Assembly: GCF_008086205.1 (NCBI RefSeq)
Contig: NZ_VSKK01000005.1
Span: forward strand, 62,001 to 126,000
Source: Bizionia myxarmorum
GTDB taxonomy: Bacteria; Bacteroidota; Bacteroidia; Flavobacteriales; Flavobacteriaceae
DNA: 64,000 nt
Direction of reading: 5' to 3'
Below the pieces are notes generated by a model. It made no database searches, was not told where the DNA came from, and worked only from the letters and a program-made list of their open reading frames with translations. Each line of letters starts with the position of its first letter. Within the stretch, counting starts at the first letter, position 1. Positions 51,541 through 60,656 of this stretch are shown here, piece by piece. The translations under genes were made by a program, and so were the position numbers.

Positions 51541-51975
51541 TTAGTTTTTGATGTATTCAAAATCCCATTTGCTATACACACTGCGTTGAATCTGACCAAA
51601 ATTTTCTAAATGATTCACATATTGATCTGTTGTTAAAATAGTCTTCAATTCGCCATTCATTTTACCCACTAAAAGGTTGAATCTTTCATGAATCTCATCG
51701 CGCGTGTACTTTTTATCAGCATCATTTAATCGGCTCATATCAAATACATATTTGTTTACAATACGATCATAATCATCCCGTAAATCCTCATTTAATTTCA
51801 TGTCATTAACCCGATCGTAAAACCAACGTTGCATATTAGCACGTTCTTCCATAGTATAAAGTGTATCCACTTTAGATTCTTGTAATTCAGTTTCTTTTAG
51901 CGTTTTATTTTGCGCGAAACTGACATGAGCCACCATTAAAAGAAGGCCAATGTGAAAAGTATTCTTTAGTTTCAT
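51541..51975 (-). CDS. Exported hypothetical protein
   Basis: A 144-aa protein with a signal peptide (about 1-21, HVSFAQN) and a helical mature part (MNLED-like helices: LRDDYDRIVNKYVFDMSRLNDADKKYTRDEIHERFNLLVGKMNGELKTI). The pattern resembles small periplasmic helical proteins of the Spy/LTXXQ-like type, but the LTxxQ motif itself is not clear (ILTTDQYVNHL near the end may be a relative). Divergent from the TetR-like gene. Function unknown. Confidence 0.65.
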   Translation of the reverse strand: MKLKNTFHIGLLLMVAHVSFAQNKTLKETELQESKVDTLYTMEERANMQRWFYDRVNDMKLNEDLRDDYDRIVNKYVFDMSRLNDADKKYTRDEIHERFNLLVGKMNGELKTILTTDQYVNHLENFGQIQRSVYSKWDFEYIKN

Positions 51976-52048
51976 TTATTTAAATTTTGAATACGAATAT
52001 AATCAATTTTCCTATTGCTCATGCAATTATACACTATTCCCAAAAATA

Positions 52049-52092
52049 TTGTTTAACTAATAACTGAAATCATTAAACATTTCGTATCTTTG
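52049..52092 (+). promoter_or_regulatory. Promoter/operator P1 of photobiology operon 1
   Basis: The sequence begins TTGTTTAACTAATAACTG and ends with -7 box TATCTTTG (52085-52092). Arms TGTTTAA (52050-52056) and TTAAACA (52073-52079) form an inverted repeat with centres about two helical turns apart. It is 38/44 identical, with no gaps, to the sequence at 60595-60638. The -7 box also rules out the TTG at 52090 as the TetR start. Confidence 0.75.
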
Positions 52093-52110
52093 TACTACAA
52101 TTCAAGCATT

Positions 52111-52755
52111 ATGGCAAAAAAGAAAAACATTACAGACACCAAGCTCATTTCCTTTTATATGGATTACGTTTTAACGCACAATCATGCACCAAAAACAGTG
52201 TATGCCTTTGCAAAAGACAATAATTTTGATGAAGCTGATTTTTATAAAAACTACGCCTCTTTTGACGCTCTAGAGAAATCTATTTTCAAAGTGTTCTTCT
52301 ATAATTCAATTGAAATATTAGAAAAAAGTGAGGAATATCAACATTTTGACGCTAGAAATAAATTATTAAGTTTCTATTTCACATTTTTTGAAAACTTAAC
52401 GGCAAACAGAAGTTATGTGGTTTATGCGCTTAAAGATAAAGGTATGAAATCTTTGAGTTCACTTTCAGAACTGCGTCACGCTTTCAAAAAGTATATTGAT
52501 ATGCTGGATATTGAAACTTTAGATATTAAGGAACCACGAATTGTTAAAATTCAGGATTTTTCCAAGCAAGAATCGTTTTGGATTCAGTTCATGATGATTA
52601 TGAAATTTTGGTTGGATGATACATCGCCTTCCTTTGAAAAAACAGATATATTTATTGAGAAATCTGTGCATGCGGGTTTCGATTTAATGGATATTAAACC
52701 TTTAAAAAGTGTTATCGATTTGGGCAAATTTATCTTTAAAGAAAAGATGCAATAG
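52111..52755 (+). CDS. TetR-like transcription regulator
   Basis: A 214-aa protein from ATG 52111 (MAKKKNITDTKLISFYMDYVL). The N-terminal region has a degenerate TetR helix-turn-helix (TVYAFAKDNNFDEADFYKNYASFDALEKSIF), and the remainder is an all-helical ligand/dimer domain. It heads an operon with a UbiB-type kinase 6 bases downstream and the photolyase genes. As the only regulator in the cluster, it is the leading candidate to bind the twin operators, but a MerR/LitR/CarH-type light regulator elsewhere in the genome could do so. Confidence 0.78.
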   Translation: MAKKKNITDTKLISFYMDYVLTHNHAPKTVYAFAKDNNFDEADFYKNYASFDALEKSIFKVFFYNSIEILEKSEEYQHFDARNKLLSFYFTFFENLTANRSYVVYALKDKGMKSLSSLSELRHAFKKYIDMLDIETLDIKEPRIVKIQDFSKQESFWIQFMMIMKFWLDDTSPSFEKTDIFIEKSVHAGFDLMDIKPLKSVIDLGKFIFKEKMQ

Positions 52756-52761
52756 AAACGT

Positions 52762-54072
52762 ATGAAAACAATTGATAATATTCCGACAAGTAAAATACAA
52801 CGTGCTAGCAAACTGGTAAAAACAGGTGCTAAAGTGGGTGTTAATTACTTGAAATATTATGGTGAAAAACTGACTAAAACAGAGTTGGAAGCCAAAGAAA
52901 ATTTAAATAAAAACAATGCTGAAGATATTTATGATGGCTTAAAGCAATTAAAAGGAAGCGCTCTAAAAGTTGCACAAATGTTGAGCATGGAAAAGAGTAT
53001 TTTACCACAAGCGTATGTGGAAAAATTCTCTTTAGCCCAATTTTCGGTTCCACCTTTATCGCCACCATTGGTTATAAAAACCTTTAAAAAATACTTCGGG
53101 AAAGCACCTGAAGCCATTTTTGATACCTTCAATTCATCGTCAGTTAACGCTGCCAGTATTGGTCAAGTGCATGTTGCCGAAAAAAATGGTAAAAAACTAG
53201 CGGTTAAAATCCAATATCCAGGAATTGCTGAAAGTATCCAATCAGATTTAGCTATGGTTAAGCCCATTGCCATTAAAATGTTCAATATTAAAGGAAAAGA
53301 TTCTGATAAATATTTTAAAGAAGTTGAAAATAAATTGGTCGAAGAAACCAATTACATTTTAGAATTGGAACAAAGCCAAGAAATTGCGGCGGCTTGTGCT
53401 CATATTCCGCATTTAAAATTCCCAGAATATTACCCAGAATTATCATCTGAACGTATTATTACGATGGATTATATGACGGGCGATCATTTATCTGAATTTA
53501 CAGCTAAAAATACGGATCAAGAAATGGCAAACCAAATTGGTCAGTCACTTTGGGATTTCTATATGTTTCAAATTCATAAATTGAAAAAAGTGCATGCGGA
53601 TCCGCATCCTGGAAACTTTCTTATTTCAAAAGAAGGAAATTTAATTGCTTTGGATTTTGGTTGTATGAAAACCATTCCCGAGGATTTCTATGTGCCCTAT
53701 TTTGAATTAGCAGAAGAAGAAAGCATCAATAATCCGGCTATTTTTCGCGAGAAAATGTTTGAATTAGAAATTTTACGCAAGGATGATTCACCGGAAGAAT
53801 TAGAGTTTTTCTCCAATATGTTCCATGAAATGTTAAGTATTTTCACCCAACCGTTTCATTCTGAAATTTTCGATTTTTCAGACCTCTCTTTTTTTGGAAG
53901 AATTGCGGAATTAGGTGAGAAATATTCTAAAAATACAGATTTAAGAAAAATGAACGGGAATCGCGGTTCGGAGCATTTCATTTACATCAACCGAACATTT
54001 TTTGGTTTGTATAATTTAATGTTCGATTTAAAAGCGCAAGGTGTTAAAATCAATAATTTTCATACCTTATGA
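52762..54072 (+). CDS. AarF/ABC1/UbiB-family atypical kinase
   Basis: A 436-aa protein-kinase-like protein. It shows the family alanine-rich/KxGQ-like region (LKGSALKVAQMLS), the second signature AASIGQVHVAEKNGKKLAVKIQYPG, the catalytic VHADPHPGNFLIS and the metal-binding LDFGCMK. Unlike UbiB of E. coli, no C-terminal transmembrane helices are seen. Family members support quinone or isoprenoid lipid metabolism, though mechanisms vary. Its last bases overlap the flavin reductase-like gene. Confidence 0.9.
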   Translation: MKTIDNIPTSKIQRASKLVKTGAKVGVNYLKYYGEKLTKTELEAKENLNKNNAEDIYDGLKQLKGSALKVAQMLSMEKSILPQAYVEKFSLAQFSVPPLSPPLVIKTFKKYFGKAPEAIFDTFNSSSVNAASIGQVHVAEKNGKKLAVKIQYPGIAESIQSDLAMVKPIAIKMFNIKGKDSDKYFKEVENKLVEETNYILELEQSQEIAAACAHIPHLKFPEYYPELSSERIITMDYMTGDHLSEFTAKNTDQEMANQIGQSLWDFYMFQIHKLKKVHADPHPGNFLISKEGNLIALDFGCMKTIPEDFYVPYFELAEEESINNPAIFREKMFELEILRKDDSPEELEFFSNMFHEMLSIFTQPFHSEIFDFSDLSFFGRIAELGEKYSKNTDLRKMNGNRGSEHFIYINRTFFGLYNLMFDLKAQGVKINNFHTL

Positions 54073-54704
54073 TGACGCGGTTTAGTCATCAGGATATTTC
54101 AGAAATGGCATATCTTTATAAAATTAACCTTATTAATAGTTGTTCTGGTTTTAAATCAGCTAATTTAATCGGTACCAAATCTGCTGATGGACTGGAAAAC
54201 GTTGCCATATTTAGTTCGGTGACACATTTTGGATCTAATCCGCCGTTATTAGGCGTTTTTATGAGGCCAACTACAGTAACGCGCGACACCTATGATAATA
54301 TTAAAGAAACGGGTTTTTACACATTGAATCATGTGCATGAAGCTATCATTTCAGAAGCACATCATACATCAGCCAAGTATGATAAACATATTTCCGAATT
54401 TGATATGACGATGTTACAATCTGAATACAAAAACGATATAAACGTACCATTTGTAAGTTCAGCTCCTGTGCAAATGCACATGGAATTTGTTGAAGAATAT
54501 TATATTAAAGCAAATGATACTATTTTACTAATTGGCAAAATAAATGATTTATTTATAAATGCCGATTTATTAGAAGGAGATGGTTTTGTAAATTTATCAA
54601 AAGGTCGCGTGGCCACCATTAACGGGTTAGATGGGTACGCCATTCCTGAATTAAAAACACGCTTGGATTATCAAAGACCAAAAACACAAATAAAAACGCC
54701 ATAA
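54069..54704 (+). CDS. Flavin reductase-like (FMN-binding split barrel) protein
   Basis: A 211-aa cytoplasmic protein of the flavin reductase-like family. Marks are an opening strand (SGFKSANLIGTKSADGLENVAIFSSVTHFGSNPPLLGVFMRP) and TLNHVHEAIISEAHHTSAKYD. It probably binds FMN and reduces it or a substrate with NAD(P)H. It starts within the UbiB stop codon (ATGA overlap) and ends 2 bases before the next gene. In this cluster it could supply reduced flavin or act on light-generated flavin radicals. That is an inference. Confidence 0.85.
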   Translation: MMTRFSHQDISEMAYLYKINLINSCSGFKSANLIGTKSADGLENVAIFSSVTHFGSNPPLLGVFMRPTTVTRDTYDNIKETGFYTLNHVHEAIISEAHHTSAKYDKHISEFDMTMLQSEYKNDINVPFVSSAPVQMHMEFVEEYYIKANDTILLIGKINDLFINADLLEGDGFVNLSKGRVATINGLDGYAIPELKTRLDYQRPKTQIKTP

Positions 54705-54706
54705 AT

Positions 54707-56128
54707 ATGAAAATTCTTGTAACAGGTGCAACAGGTTATATAGGCAAACGCCTGATTCCACTCCTTGTGCAAGATGGGCATCATGTGGTTTGTGTGGTTC
54801 GCGATATTTTAAGAGCAGATGCCACTTATGTAGAAGAACCGCATATTGATTTTATTGAAGGTGATTTTCTAAATTCAGAAACGCTTACTAACATCCCAAA
54901 AGATATTGATGTAGCTTATTACTTAATACATTCCATGTCTAATTCCTCCAAAGATTTTGAAGAATTGGAAGCCAAATGTGCTGAAAATTTCAAAAATGCT
55001 ATTAAAAAAACGGATGTTAAGCAAGTTGTTTATTTAAGTGGCATCACGAACGACAATAATCTTTCCAAGCATTTAAGATCACGTAAACAGGTTGAAGAAA
55101 TTTTAAAAACCGACAGCTATGCGACTACTATTTTTAAAGCCGGCATTATTGTAGGTTCGGGGAGTTCTTCTTTTGAAATTATAAGAGACATCGTAGAAAA
55201 ATTACCGTTTATGATTGCTCCAAAATGGCTTAACACCAAAACGCAACCTTTAGCGGTTCGGGATGTTTTAACCTATTTATCTAAAAGTGCGGGCGACGAG
55301 CGTTTATATAATCAGTCTTACGATATTTTCGGACCTGAAATCCTATCTTATAAAACCATGCTTTATAAGTTCGCTGAAGTTCGCAAACTCAAGCGGTATA
55401 TTTTAACGGTACCTGTAATGACACCGAAATTATCATCCTACTGGTTGTACTTCGTAACCTCTACATCTTATAAATTGGCTTCGACTCTAGTGGACAGTAT
55501 GGGCGTTCAAATTATTGGAAAACCCAGTAATATTAATGAGCTGCTAGGTGTAAAACCCATGTCCTATAAACAAGCCGTTTCGCTAGCTTTTGAGAAAATT
55601 GAACAAAATAGTATTATTTCCAGTTGGAAAGACTCTATGGTTAGTAGTGGCCGACTTAAAAACAGCTTCCACAAGTATGTTAATGTTCCCAAATATGGCT
55701 GTTTTAAGGATTATAAAGAATTACCTATAACAGATCCTGAAGAAACAATTCGTAAAATATGGGCCATTGGTGGTAGCACCGGTTGGTATTATGGTACGTA
55801 TTTATGGCGTATTCGCGGTTATATGGATAAAATGGTTGGCGGTATTGGTTTACGCCGCGGACGAACTAGTCCTATTAATCTTAATGTAGGCGATTCTTTA
55901 GATTTTTGGCGCGTTATATTCGCCGATAAAGAAAAACAGAAGCTCCTACTCTATGCTGAAATGAAATTACCAGGCGAAGCGTGGTTGGAGTTTAAGATTG
56001 AAGATAATATGCTAAAGCAAACGGCCACTTTCAGACCTCGCGGAATTGCTGGAAGACTTTATTGGTATAGCGTTTTGCCTTTTCATGGTTTAATTTTTAG
56101 AGGCATGATTCGTAAAATTGCAACCTAA
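54707..56128 (+). CDS. Atypical SDR/NAD(P)-binding protein with DUF2867 C-terminus
   Basis: A 473-aa protein. The N-terminal Rossmann domain ([22 protein letters not shown]-x-G-Y-I-G) matches the complex I NDUFA9-like atypical SDRs with [17 protein letters not shown] and VYLSGITND. The C-terminal about 310-473 is DUF2867-like ([15 protein letters not shown] ... [32 protein letters not shown]). Such proteins occur next to photolyases in many marine bacteria; the substrate is unknown. Only one base separates it from the DUF2256 gene. Confidence 0.85.
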   Translation: MKILVTGATGYIGKRLIPLLVQDGHHVVCVVRDILRADATYVEEPHIDFIEGDFLNSETLTNIPKDIDVAYYLIHSMSNSSKDFEELEAKCAENFKNAIKKTDVKQVVYLSGITNDNNLSKHLRSRKQVEEILKTDSYATTIFKAGIIVGSGSSSFEIIRDIVEKLPFMIAPKWLNTKTQPLAVRDVLTYLSKSAGDERLYNQSYDIFGPEILSYKTMLYKFAEVRKLKRYILTVPVMTPKLSSYWLYFVTSTSYKLASTLVDSMGVQIIGKPSNINELLGVKPMSYKQAVSLAFEKIEQNSIISSWKDSMVSSGRLKNSFHKYVNVPKYGCFKDYKELPITDPEETIRKIWAIGGSTGWYYGTYLWRIRGYMDKMVGGIGLRRGRTSPINLNVGDSLDFWRVIFADKEKQKLLLYAEMKLPGEAWLEFKIEDNMLKQTATFRPRGIAGRLYWYSVLPFHGLIFRGMIRKIAT

Positions 56129-56129
56129 A

Positions 56130-56270
56130 TTGAAAAAATCAGATTTACCCACAAAAACGTGTCCTATTTGTCAATTACCGTTTACATGGCGGAAAAAATG
56201 GCGCAACAATTGGGAGCATGTAACTTATTGTAGTGAACGATGCAGACGACACAAAACCCTTACACTTTAG
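56130..56270 (+). CDS. DUF2256 Cys-rich mini-protein
   Basis: A 46-aa open frame starting at TTG 56130. It encodes a zinc-ribbon-like [30 protein letters not shown], the complete DUF2256 signature with two C-x(2,3)-C pairs (CPIC and CSERC). The start is non-ATG but gives the usual [14 protein letters not shown] beginning. It overlaps the DASH cryptochrome gene by 31 bases in another frame. DUF2256 proteins are commonly encoded next to cryptochromes/photolyases; a role in that system is likely but not known. Confidence 0.88.
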   Translation: MKKSDLPTKTCPICQLPFTWRKKWRNNWEHVTYCSERCRRHKTLTL

Positions 56271-57550
56271 TTTGGTTTTCCACAAATTTACGCATTCAAG
56301 ATAATGCTGTTTTAAACCATGCATTACAATTAAATCAACCCGTTATTGCCATTTATTGTTTTGATCCTAGACGTTATAGTGAAATAAAATATGGTTTTAA
56401 AAAAACCGAGAAATATCGCGCTAGGTTTACTATTGAAAGTGTTCAGGATTTAAAACAGCAATTAGCTACTTTAAATATTCCCTTATTCGTCTTTAATGAG
56501 CAACCTGAAATAGCGATTCCTAACCTTTGCTCTATTTATGAAATAACAGATATCTGCTTTCAAAAAGAATTTACTCAAGAAGAATTGGACGTCTGCATGC
56601 ATCTGAAATCTCATGTATCTGAAAACATGAAATGGCATGAAATTTTAGATCAATTTTTATTTCATCCAGATGATGTTCTGACAAAATTTGAGCAGATTCC
56701 AAAAGTTTTTACCAATTTTAGAAAAGTACTGGAAAAACAATCTCACGTGCGGCCTTTGATTTTTTCTAAAAAGCAAACGGCATTTCCAATAGAAAATTAT
56801 ACCAGGATTCCCTCTTTAGAAACTTTAGGGTTTTCTGATTTTGAAACGACTGTGCATTCCGCATTTCCATTTTCTGGTGGTGAAACAGCTGCTCAAAATA
56901 GATTAAATACCTATGTTTTTGAAACTAAAAAAATAGGGTTTTATAAGAAAACACGAAACGGATTATTAGGTGTAGATTATAGTTCTAAATTTTCTACTTG
57001 GTTGGCAAATGGCTGCATCTCTGCGCGGCAAATTTATTGGGCTATCAAAGATTTTGAAACCGAACATTTCAAAAACGAATCGACCTATTGGTTAATTTTT
57101 GAATTAATTTGGCGTGACTTCTTTAAATATATAGCTTGGCAACATGGCAATGCCCTATTTCAAATTGATGGCATTAACAAAAACACCTATGAATGGAAAT
57201 CCGATCCAGAATTAATCCAAAAATGGTGTTCTGGAACAACGGCCGAACCTTTTGTAAACGCCAATATGATAGAACTTAATAAAACGGGTTGGATGAGTAA
57301 TCGTGGGCGTCAAAATGTAGCCTCATATTTTTCAAAAACACTGGAATTAGATTGGCGTATTGGTGCTGCTTATTTTGAATCTTTACTTATTGATTATGAT
57401 GTGCACAGCAATTACGGCAATTGGCTGTACGTGGCTGGCGTTGGAAATGACCCTAGAAATAGAACCTTCAATGTGAAATTGCAAGCAGAACGTTACGACG
57501 GTCACGGCAAATTTCAAAAACGTTGGTTACAAAATACCTTGTTTGAATGA
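56240..57550 (+). CDS. DASH-family cryptochrome
   Basis: A 436-aa FAD-binding photolyase/cryptochrome. It has an N-terminal alpha/beta domain ([23 protein letters not shown]), the FAD region [51 protein letters not shown], and the DASH signature [16 protein letters not shown] ... [24 protein letters not shown] proteins repair pyrimidine dimers in single-stranded DNA or act as blue-light sensors; many carry MTHF as antenna. It overlaps the DUF2256 gene upstream by 31 bases and the next gene by 4. Confidence 0.92.
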   Translation: MQTTQNPYTLVWFSTNLRIQDNAVLNHALQLNQPVIAIYCFDPRRYSEIKYGFKKTEKYRARFTIESVQDLKQQLATLNIPLFVFNEQPEIAIPNLCSIYEITDICFQKEFTQEELDVCMHLKSHVSENMKWHEILDQFLFHPDDVLTKFEQIPKVFTNFRKVLEKQSHVRPLIFSKKQTAFPIENYTRIPSLETLGFSDFETTVHSAFPFSGGETAAQNRLNTYVFETKKIGFYKKTRNGLLGVDYSSKFSTWLANGCISARQIYWAIKDFETEHFKNESTYWLIFELIWRDFFKYIAWQHGNALFQIDGINKNTYEWKSDPELIQKWCSGTTAEPFVNANMIELNKTGWMSNRGRQNVASYFSKTLELDWRIGAAYFESLLIDYDVHSNYGNWLYVAGVGNDPRNRTFNVKLQAERYDGHGKFQKRWLQNTLFE

Positions 57551-59079
57551 AAACACTCCGACTCATATTAGGTGATCAATTAAATAGCAAACATCCATGG
57601 TTTAAAACTGTAGATGACACCGTTTTGTATGTCCTTTTTGAAATGCGCCAAGAAACGGATTATGTCACGCATCATATTCAAAAAGTTATCGGGTTTTTTG
57701 CTGCTATGCGCCAATTCGCTTCCCATTTAAAAGCGGCTGGACATCAGGTTATCTATTATAAAATCACTGATAAAAATAATACCCAAGATCTTGCAAAAAA
57801 TCTTCAACAGATTTTAAAAGAGAAAAATTGCTCCTGCTTTGAACACCTCTATCCAGATGAATACCGCTTGGATAAACAATTACAGGATTTTGCAAAAACA
57901 CTTACCATAGAAACAAAGGTTGCTGACACGGCCCATTTTTATACCAAAAGAGCAGATTTAAAAACCTTCTATACTGGTAAAAAGCAATTTGTTATGGAAT
58001 CTTTTTATCGTGACATGCGCAAAAAGCATGATATTTTAATGGTTTATGGCAATCCAGAAGGTGGCAAATGGAACTATGACGCGACAAACAGAAAAAAATG
58101 GAAAAACGATCCTAAAATTCCTGCTTTTAAAAATTTCAATAATGATGTTTCAGAAGTTATTGCCGATATCAATTCAGCAAAAATAAAAACCATGGGGAAA
58201 TGGGATCAGGAAACATTTAGCTATCCTATTTCGCGTGAGGAAGCCTTATCCCAACTTAAATATTTTTGTGAAAACCTTTTAAAACATTTTGGCGATTTTC
58301 AAGACGCCCTGCATACGGATGCTGTCTATTTATTTCATTCGCGTCTATCTTTCGCTTTGAATATTAAATTAATTTCAGCGAAAAATGTTGTTGATACTGT
58401 ATTGAATTATTACAGAAAGCATGATGATAGTATAGATATTTCACAAGTTGAAGGTTTTATTCGTCAAGTCATAGGCTGGCGGGAATATATGCGTGGCATG
58501 TATTGGGCTTTAATGCCCGATTTTAAATCGAAAAACCACTTAAATAACACGAATAAGTTAGCCGATTTCTATTGGACAGGAAACACTAAAATGGCTTGTT
58601 TAAAACATGCTATTACCAATTCTTTGGATAACGCTTATGCGCATCATATTCAGCGTTTAATGATAACGGGGAATTACGCTTTACTTACGCAAACCCATCC
58701 AGATGCCGTGGACGCTTGGTATTTAGGGATTTATGCGGATGCTGTGGAATGGGTGCAATTGCCAAATACGCGTGGCATGAGTCAGTTTGCCGATGGTGGA
58801 AATATAGCTACAAAACCCTATGTATCTTCGGGTTCTTATATTCAGAAAATGAGTAATTATTGTGATGGCTGTCATTATAATTACAAGAAAAAGACCGAAG
58901 AAGATGCTTGCCCGTTTAACAGTTTGTATTGGAATTTTTTAGATGATAAACGCGAACAATTAAAATCCAATTTCCGTAGGAAAATGATGTATCATCATTT
59001 AAATAAAATGGATGCCAAGCAACTTTCTGCCATAAAAGAACGAGCCAACCATATTATAAACAATCAAGATGCTTACTAA
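57547..59079 (+). CDS. FeS-containing cryptochrome/(6-4) photolyase (FeS-BCP)
   Basis: A 510-aa protein of the prokaryotic iron-sulfur photolyase group (PhrB/CryB-type). It opens [19 protein letters not shown], has the FAD-binding helical part (VEGFIRQVIGWREYMRGMYW), and four [4Fe-4S] cysteines in KMACLKHA, YCDGCHYNY and DACPFNSLYW. These proteins repair (6-4) photoproducts or sense light, with 6,7-dimethyl-8-ribityllumazine as the antenna in known members. Its end overlaps the next photolyase by 11 bases. Confidence 0.92.
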   Translation: MKTLRLILGDQLNSKHPWFKTVDDTVLYVLFEMRQETDYVTHHIQKVIGFFAAMRQFASHLKAAGHQVIYYKITDKNNTQDLAKNLQQILKEKNCSCFEHLYPDEYRLDKQLQDFAKTLTIETKVADTAHFYTKRADLKTFYTGKKQFVMESFYRDMRKKHDILMVYGNPEGGKWNYDATNRKKWKNDPKIPAFKNFNNDVSEVIADINSAKIKTMGKWDQETFSYPISREEALSQLKYFCENLLKHFGDFQDALHTDAVYLFHSRLSFALNIKLISAKNVVDTVLNYYRKHDDSIDISQVEGFIRQVIGWREYMRGMYWALMPDFKSKNHLNNTNKLADFYWTGNTKMACLKHAITNSLDNAYAHHIQRLMITGNYALLTQTHPDAVDAWYLGIYADAVEWVQLPNTRGMSQFADGGNIATKPYVSSGSYIQKMSNYCDGCHYNYKKKTEEDACPFNSLYWNFLDDKREQLKSNFRRKMMYHHLNKMDAKQLSAIKERANHIINNQDAY

Positions 59080-60568
59080 TCGTGAACCTATACATATAGT
59101 TTGGTTTAAACGCGATTTGCGCTTGGAAGATCATGAACCTTTGCAATTAGCCCTTCAGCAAAAAGAGCGCGTTTTATGCGTATTTATTTTTGAGCAATTA
59201 CTATTAGAAGATCCACATTACAGCCAACGTCACTGGGATTTTATCAAAGAATCTATTCGCGATTTAAATCAGCAGCTTGAAGTTTATAATACTAAAGTAC
59301 TGACTATAAATTCCGATATAATTTCGGCTTGCAATTTAATTTCCAATACGTTTCAAATTAAAACCGTTTACTCACATCAAGAAACGGGCATTCTAGTAAC
59401 CTTTGATAGAGATAAAAGTTTTAAACGCTACTGTAAAAACAACTTGATTACCTGGAAAGAAAGTATTCATAACGGTGTTGTTCGTGGTTTAATTAATAGA
59501 GAAACTTGGTTTGAAAATTGGAATACCATCATGGCGGAACCTCTTATCACCTTTTCGGCCGCATCTTCAGATTTTCTAGATTTAGAGACTATAAAAACGT
59601 TAGAAACCCAATGTAAAGTGACTAATTTGGAAACTAAAAAAGAAAAGCCATTTCAGCCTGGCGGCACTTCTATAGGTTTAAAATATTTAAATTCGTTCTT
59701 GAAAGACCGCCATAAAAATTATATGTTTCACATTTCAAAACCCGATAAATCACGAAAAAGCTGCAGTCGTCTTTCGCCTTATATTGCTTGGGGCAATATT
59801 TCGGTTCGCCAAGTGTATCAAAGCACTAAAAATGCGCAAACGTCAACGAGCCACAAAAAGCAATTATCTGCATTTCGTTCCCGATTAAGATGGCAGGCTC
59901 ATTTCATTCAAAAGTTTGAAATGGAACATATTATGGAAAGTTCTAGTGTTAATAAAGGCTATCATAAGCTTAAAAAAAATATTTCTGATGAATATCAAAA
60001 AGCGTGGCGTGAAGGACAAACCGGTTTTCCTTTGGTGGACGCCAGTATGCGCTGCTTAAATGAAACAGGTTACGTCAATTTCAGAATGCGCGCTATGTTA
60101 GTTTCATTTTTCACACACATACTTTGGCAACCTTGGCAAGATGCGTCCAAACATTTATCTCAACAGTTTTTGGATTTTGAACCAGGCATTCACTTCCCAC
60201 AATTACAAATGCAAGCTGGTGAAACTGGCATCAATAATTTACGCATTTATAATCCCATTAAAAACAGTTTAGAGCATGACCCAGATGGCGTTTTTATTAA
60301 ATTTTGGGTCCCAGAACTTCGTGCATTAGATTTACCGTTTGTGCATGAACCCTATTTAATGACCACATTAGATCAGCAATTCAATAATTTCGAATTAGGC
60401 GTTCATTATCCCATTCCCATAGTAGATTTAAAACTGAAAAGAAAACGGGCCAGTGATGTGCTATGGAATATGAAAAAAAATAGCACGGTAAGGTCTGAAA
60501 GCCTGCGTATTCTACAAAAACATACACTAAATAACCGTTCCAACTTATTGAAAAACGACGAAGACTAA
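59069..60568 (+). CDS. Third cryptochrome/deoxyribodipyrimidine photolyase family protein
   Basis: A 499-aa FAD-binding protein. The N-terminal domain (IHIVWFKRDLRLEDHEPLQLALQQ) and C-terminal FAD domain (FQPGGTSIGLKYLNSFLKDRHKNY, LSPYIAWGNISVRQVYQ, GFPLVDASMRCLNETGYVNFRMR) follow the photolyase pattern. Its HFPQLQMQAGETGINNLRIYNP region differs from class I CPD photolyases and marks a distinct bacterial subgroup. The function could be CPD repair or signalling; this cannot be decided by eye. It is the last gene of operon 1, and no terminator is visible before P2. Confidence 0.88.
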   Translation: MLTNREPIHIVWFKRDLRLEDHEPLQLALQQKERVLCVFIFEQLLLEDPHYSQRHWDFIKESIRDLNQQLEVYNTKVLTINSDIISACNLISNTFQIKTVYSHQETGILVTFDRDKSFKRYCKNNLITWKESIHNGVVRGLINRETWFENWNTIMAEPLITFSAASSDFLDLETIKTLETQCKVTNLETKKEKPFQPGGTSIGLKYLNSFLKDRHKNYMFHISKPDKSRKSCSRLSPYIAWGNISVRQVYQSTKNAQTSTSHKKQLSAFRSRLRWQAHFIQKFEMEHIMESSSVNKGYHKLKKNISDEYQKAWREGQTGFPLVDASMRCLNETGYVNFRMRAMLVSFFTHILWQPWQDASKHLSQQFLDFEPGIHFPQLQMQAGETGINNLRIYNPIKNSLEHDPDGVFIKFWVPELRALDLPFVHEPYLMTTLDQQFNNFELGVHYPIPIVDLKLKRKRASDVLWNMKKNSTVRSESLRILQKHTLNNRSNLLKNDED

Positions 60569-60594
60569 AAATTTCCCTAAACAAGTGTTAATTT

Positions 60595-60638
60595 TTGTTT
60601 AACTTATCACTGTAATCGTTAAACATTTTGTATATTTG
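60595..60638 (+). promoter_or_regulatory. Promoter/operator P2 of photobiology operon 2
   Basis: It begins TTGTTTAACTTATCACTG and ends in TATATTTG (60631-60638). Arms TGTTTAAC (60596-60603) and GTTAAACA (60618-60625) are a perfect 8-bp inverted repeat. Compared with P1 the alignment has no gaps and 6 differences in 44 bases. In-register alignment puts the start codon of the next gene at TTG 60657, as ATG 52111 follows P1. Confidence 0.75.
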
Positions 60639-60656
60639 ATATCAAATAAGAAAATT

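Noticed and set aside
52090-52110. TTG start upstream of the TetR-like gene
   Set aside because: It overlaps the -7 box TATCTTTG; the ATG at 52111 has the correct leader.
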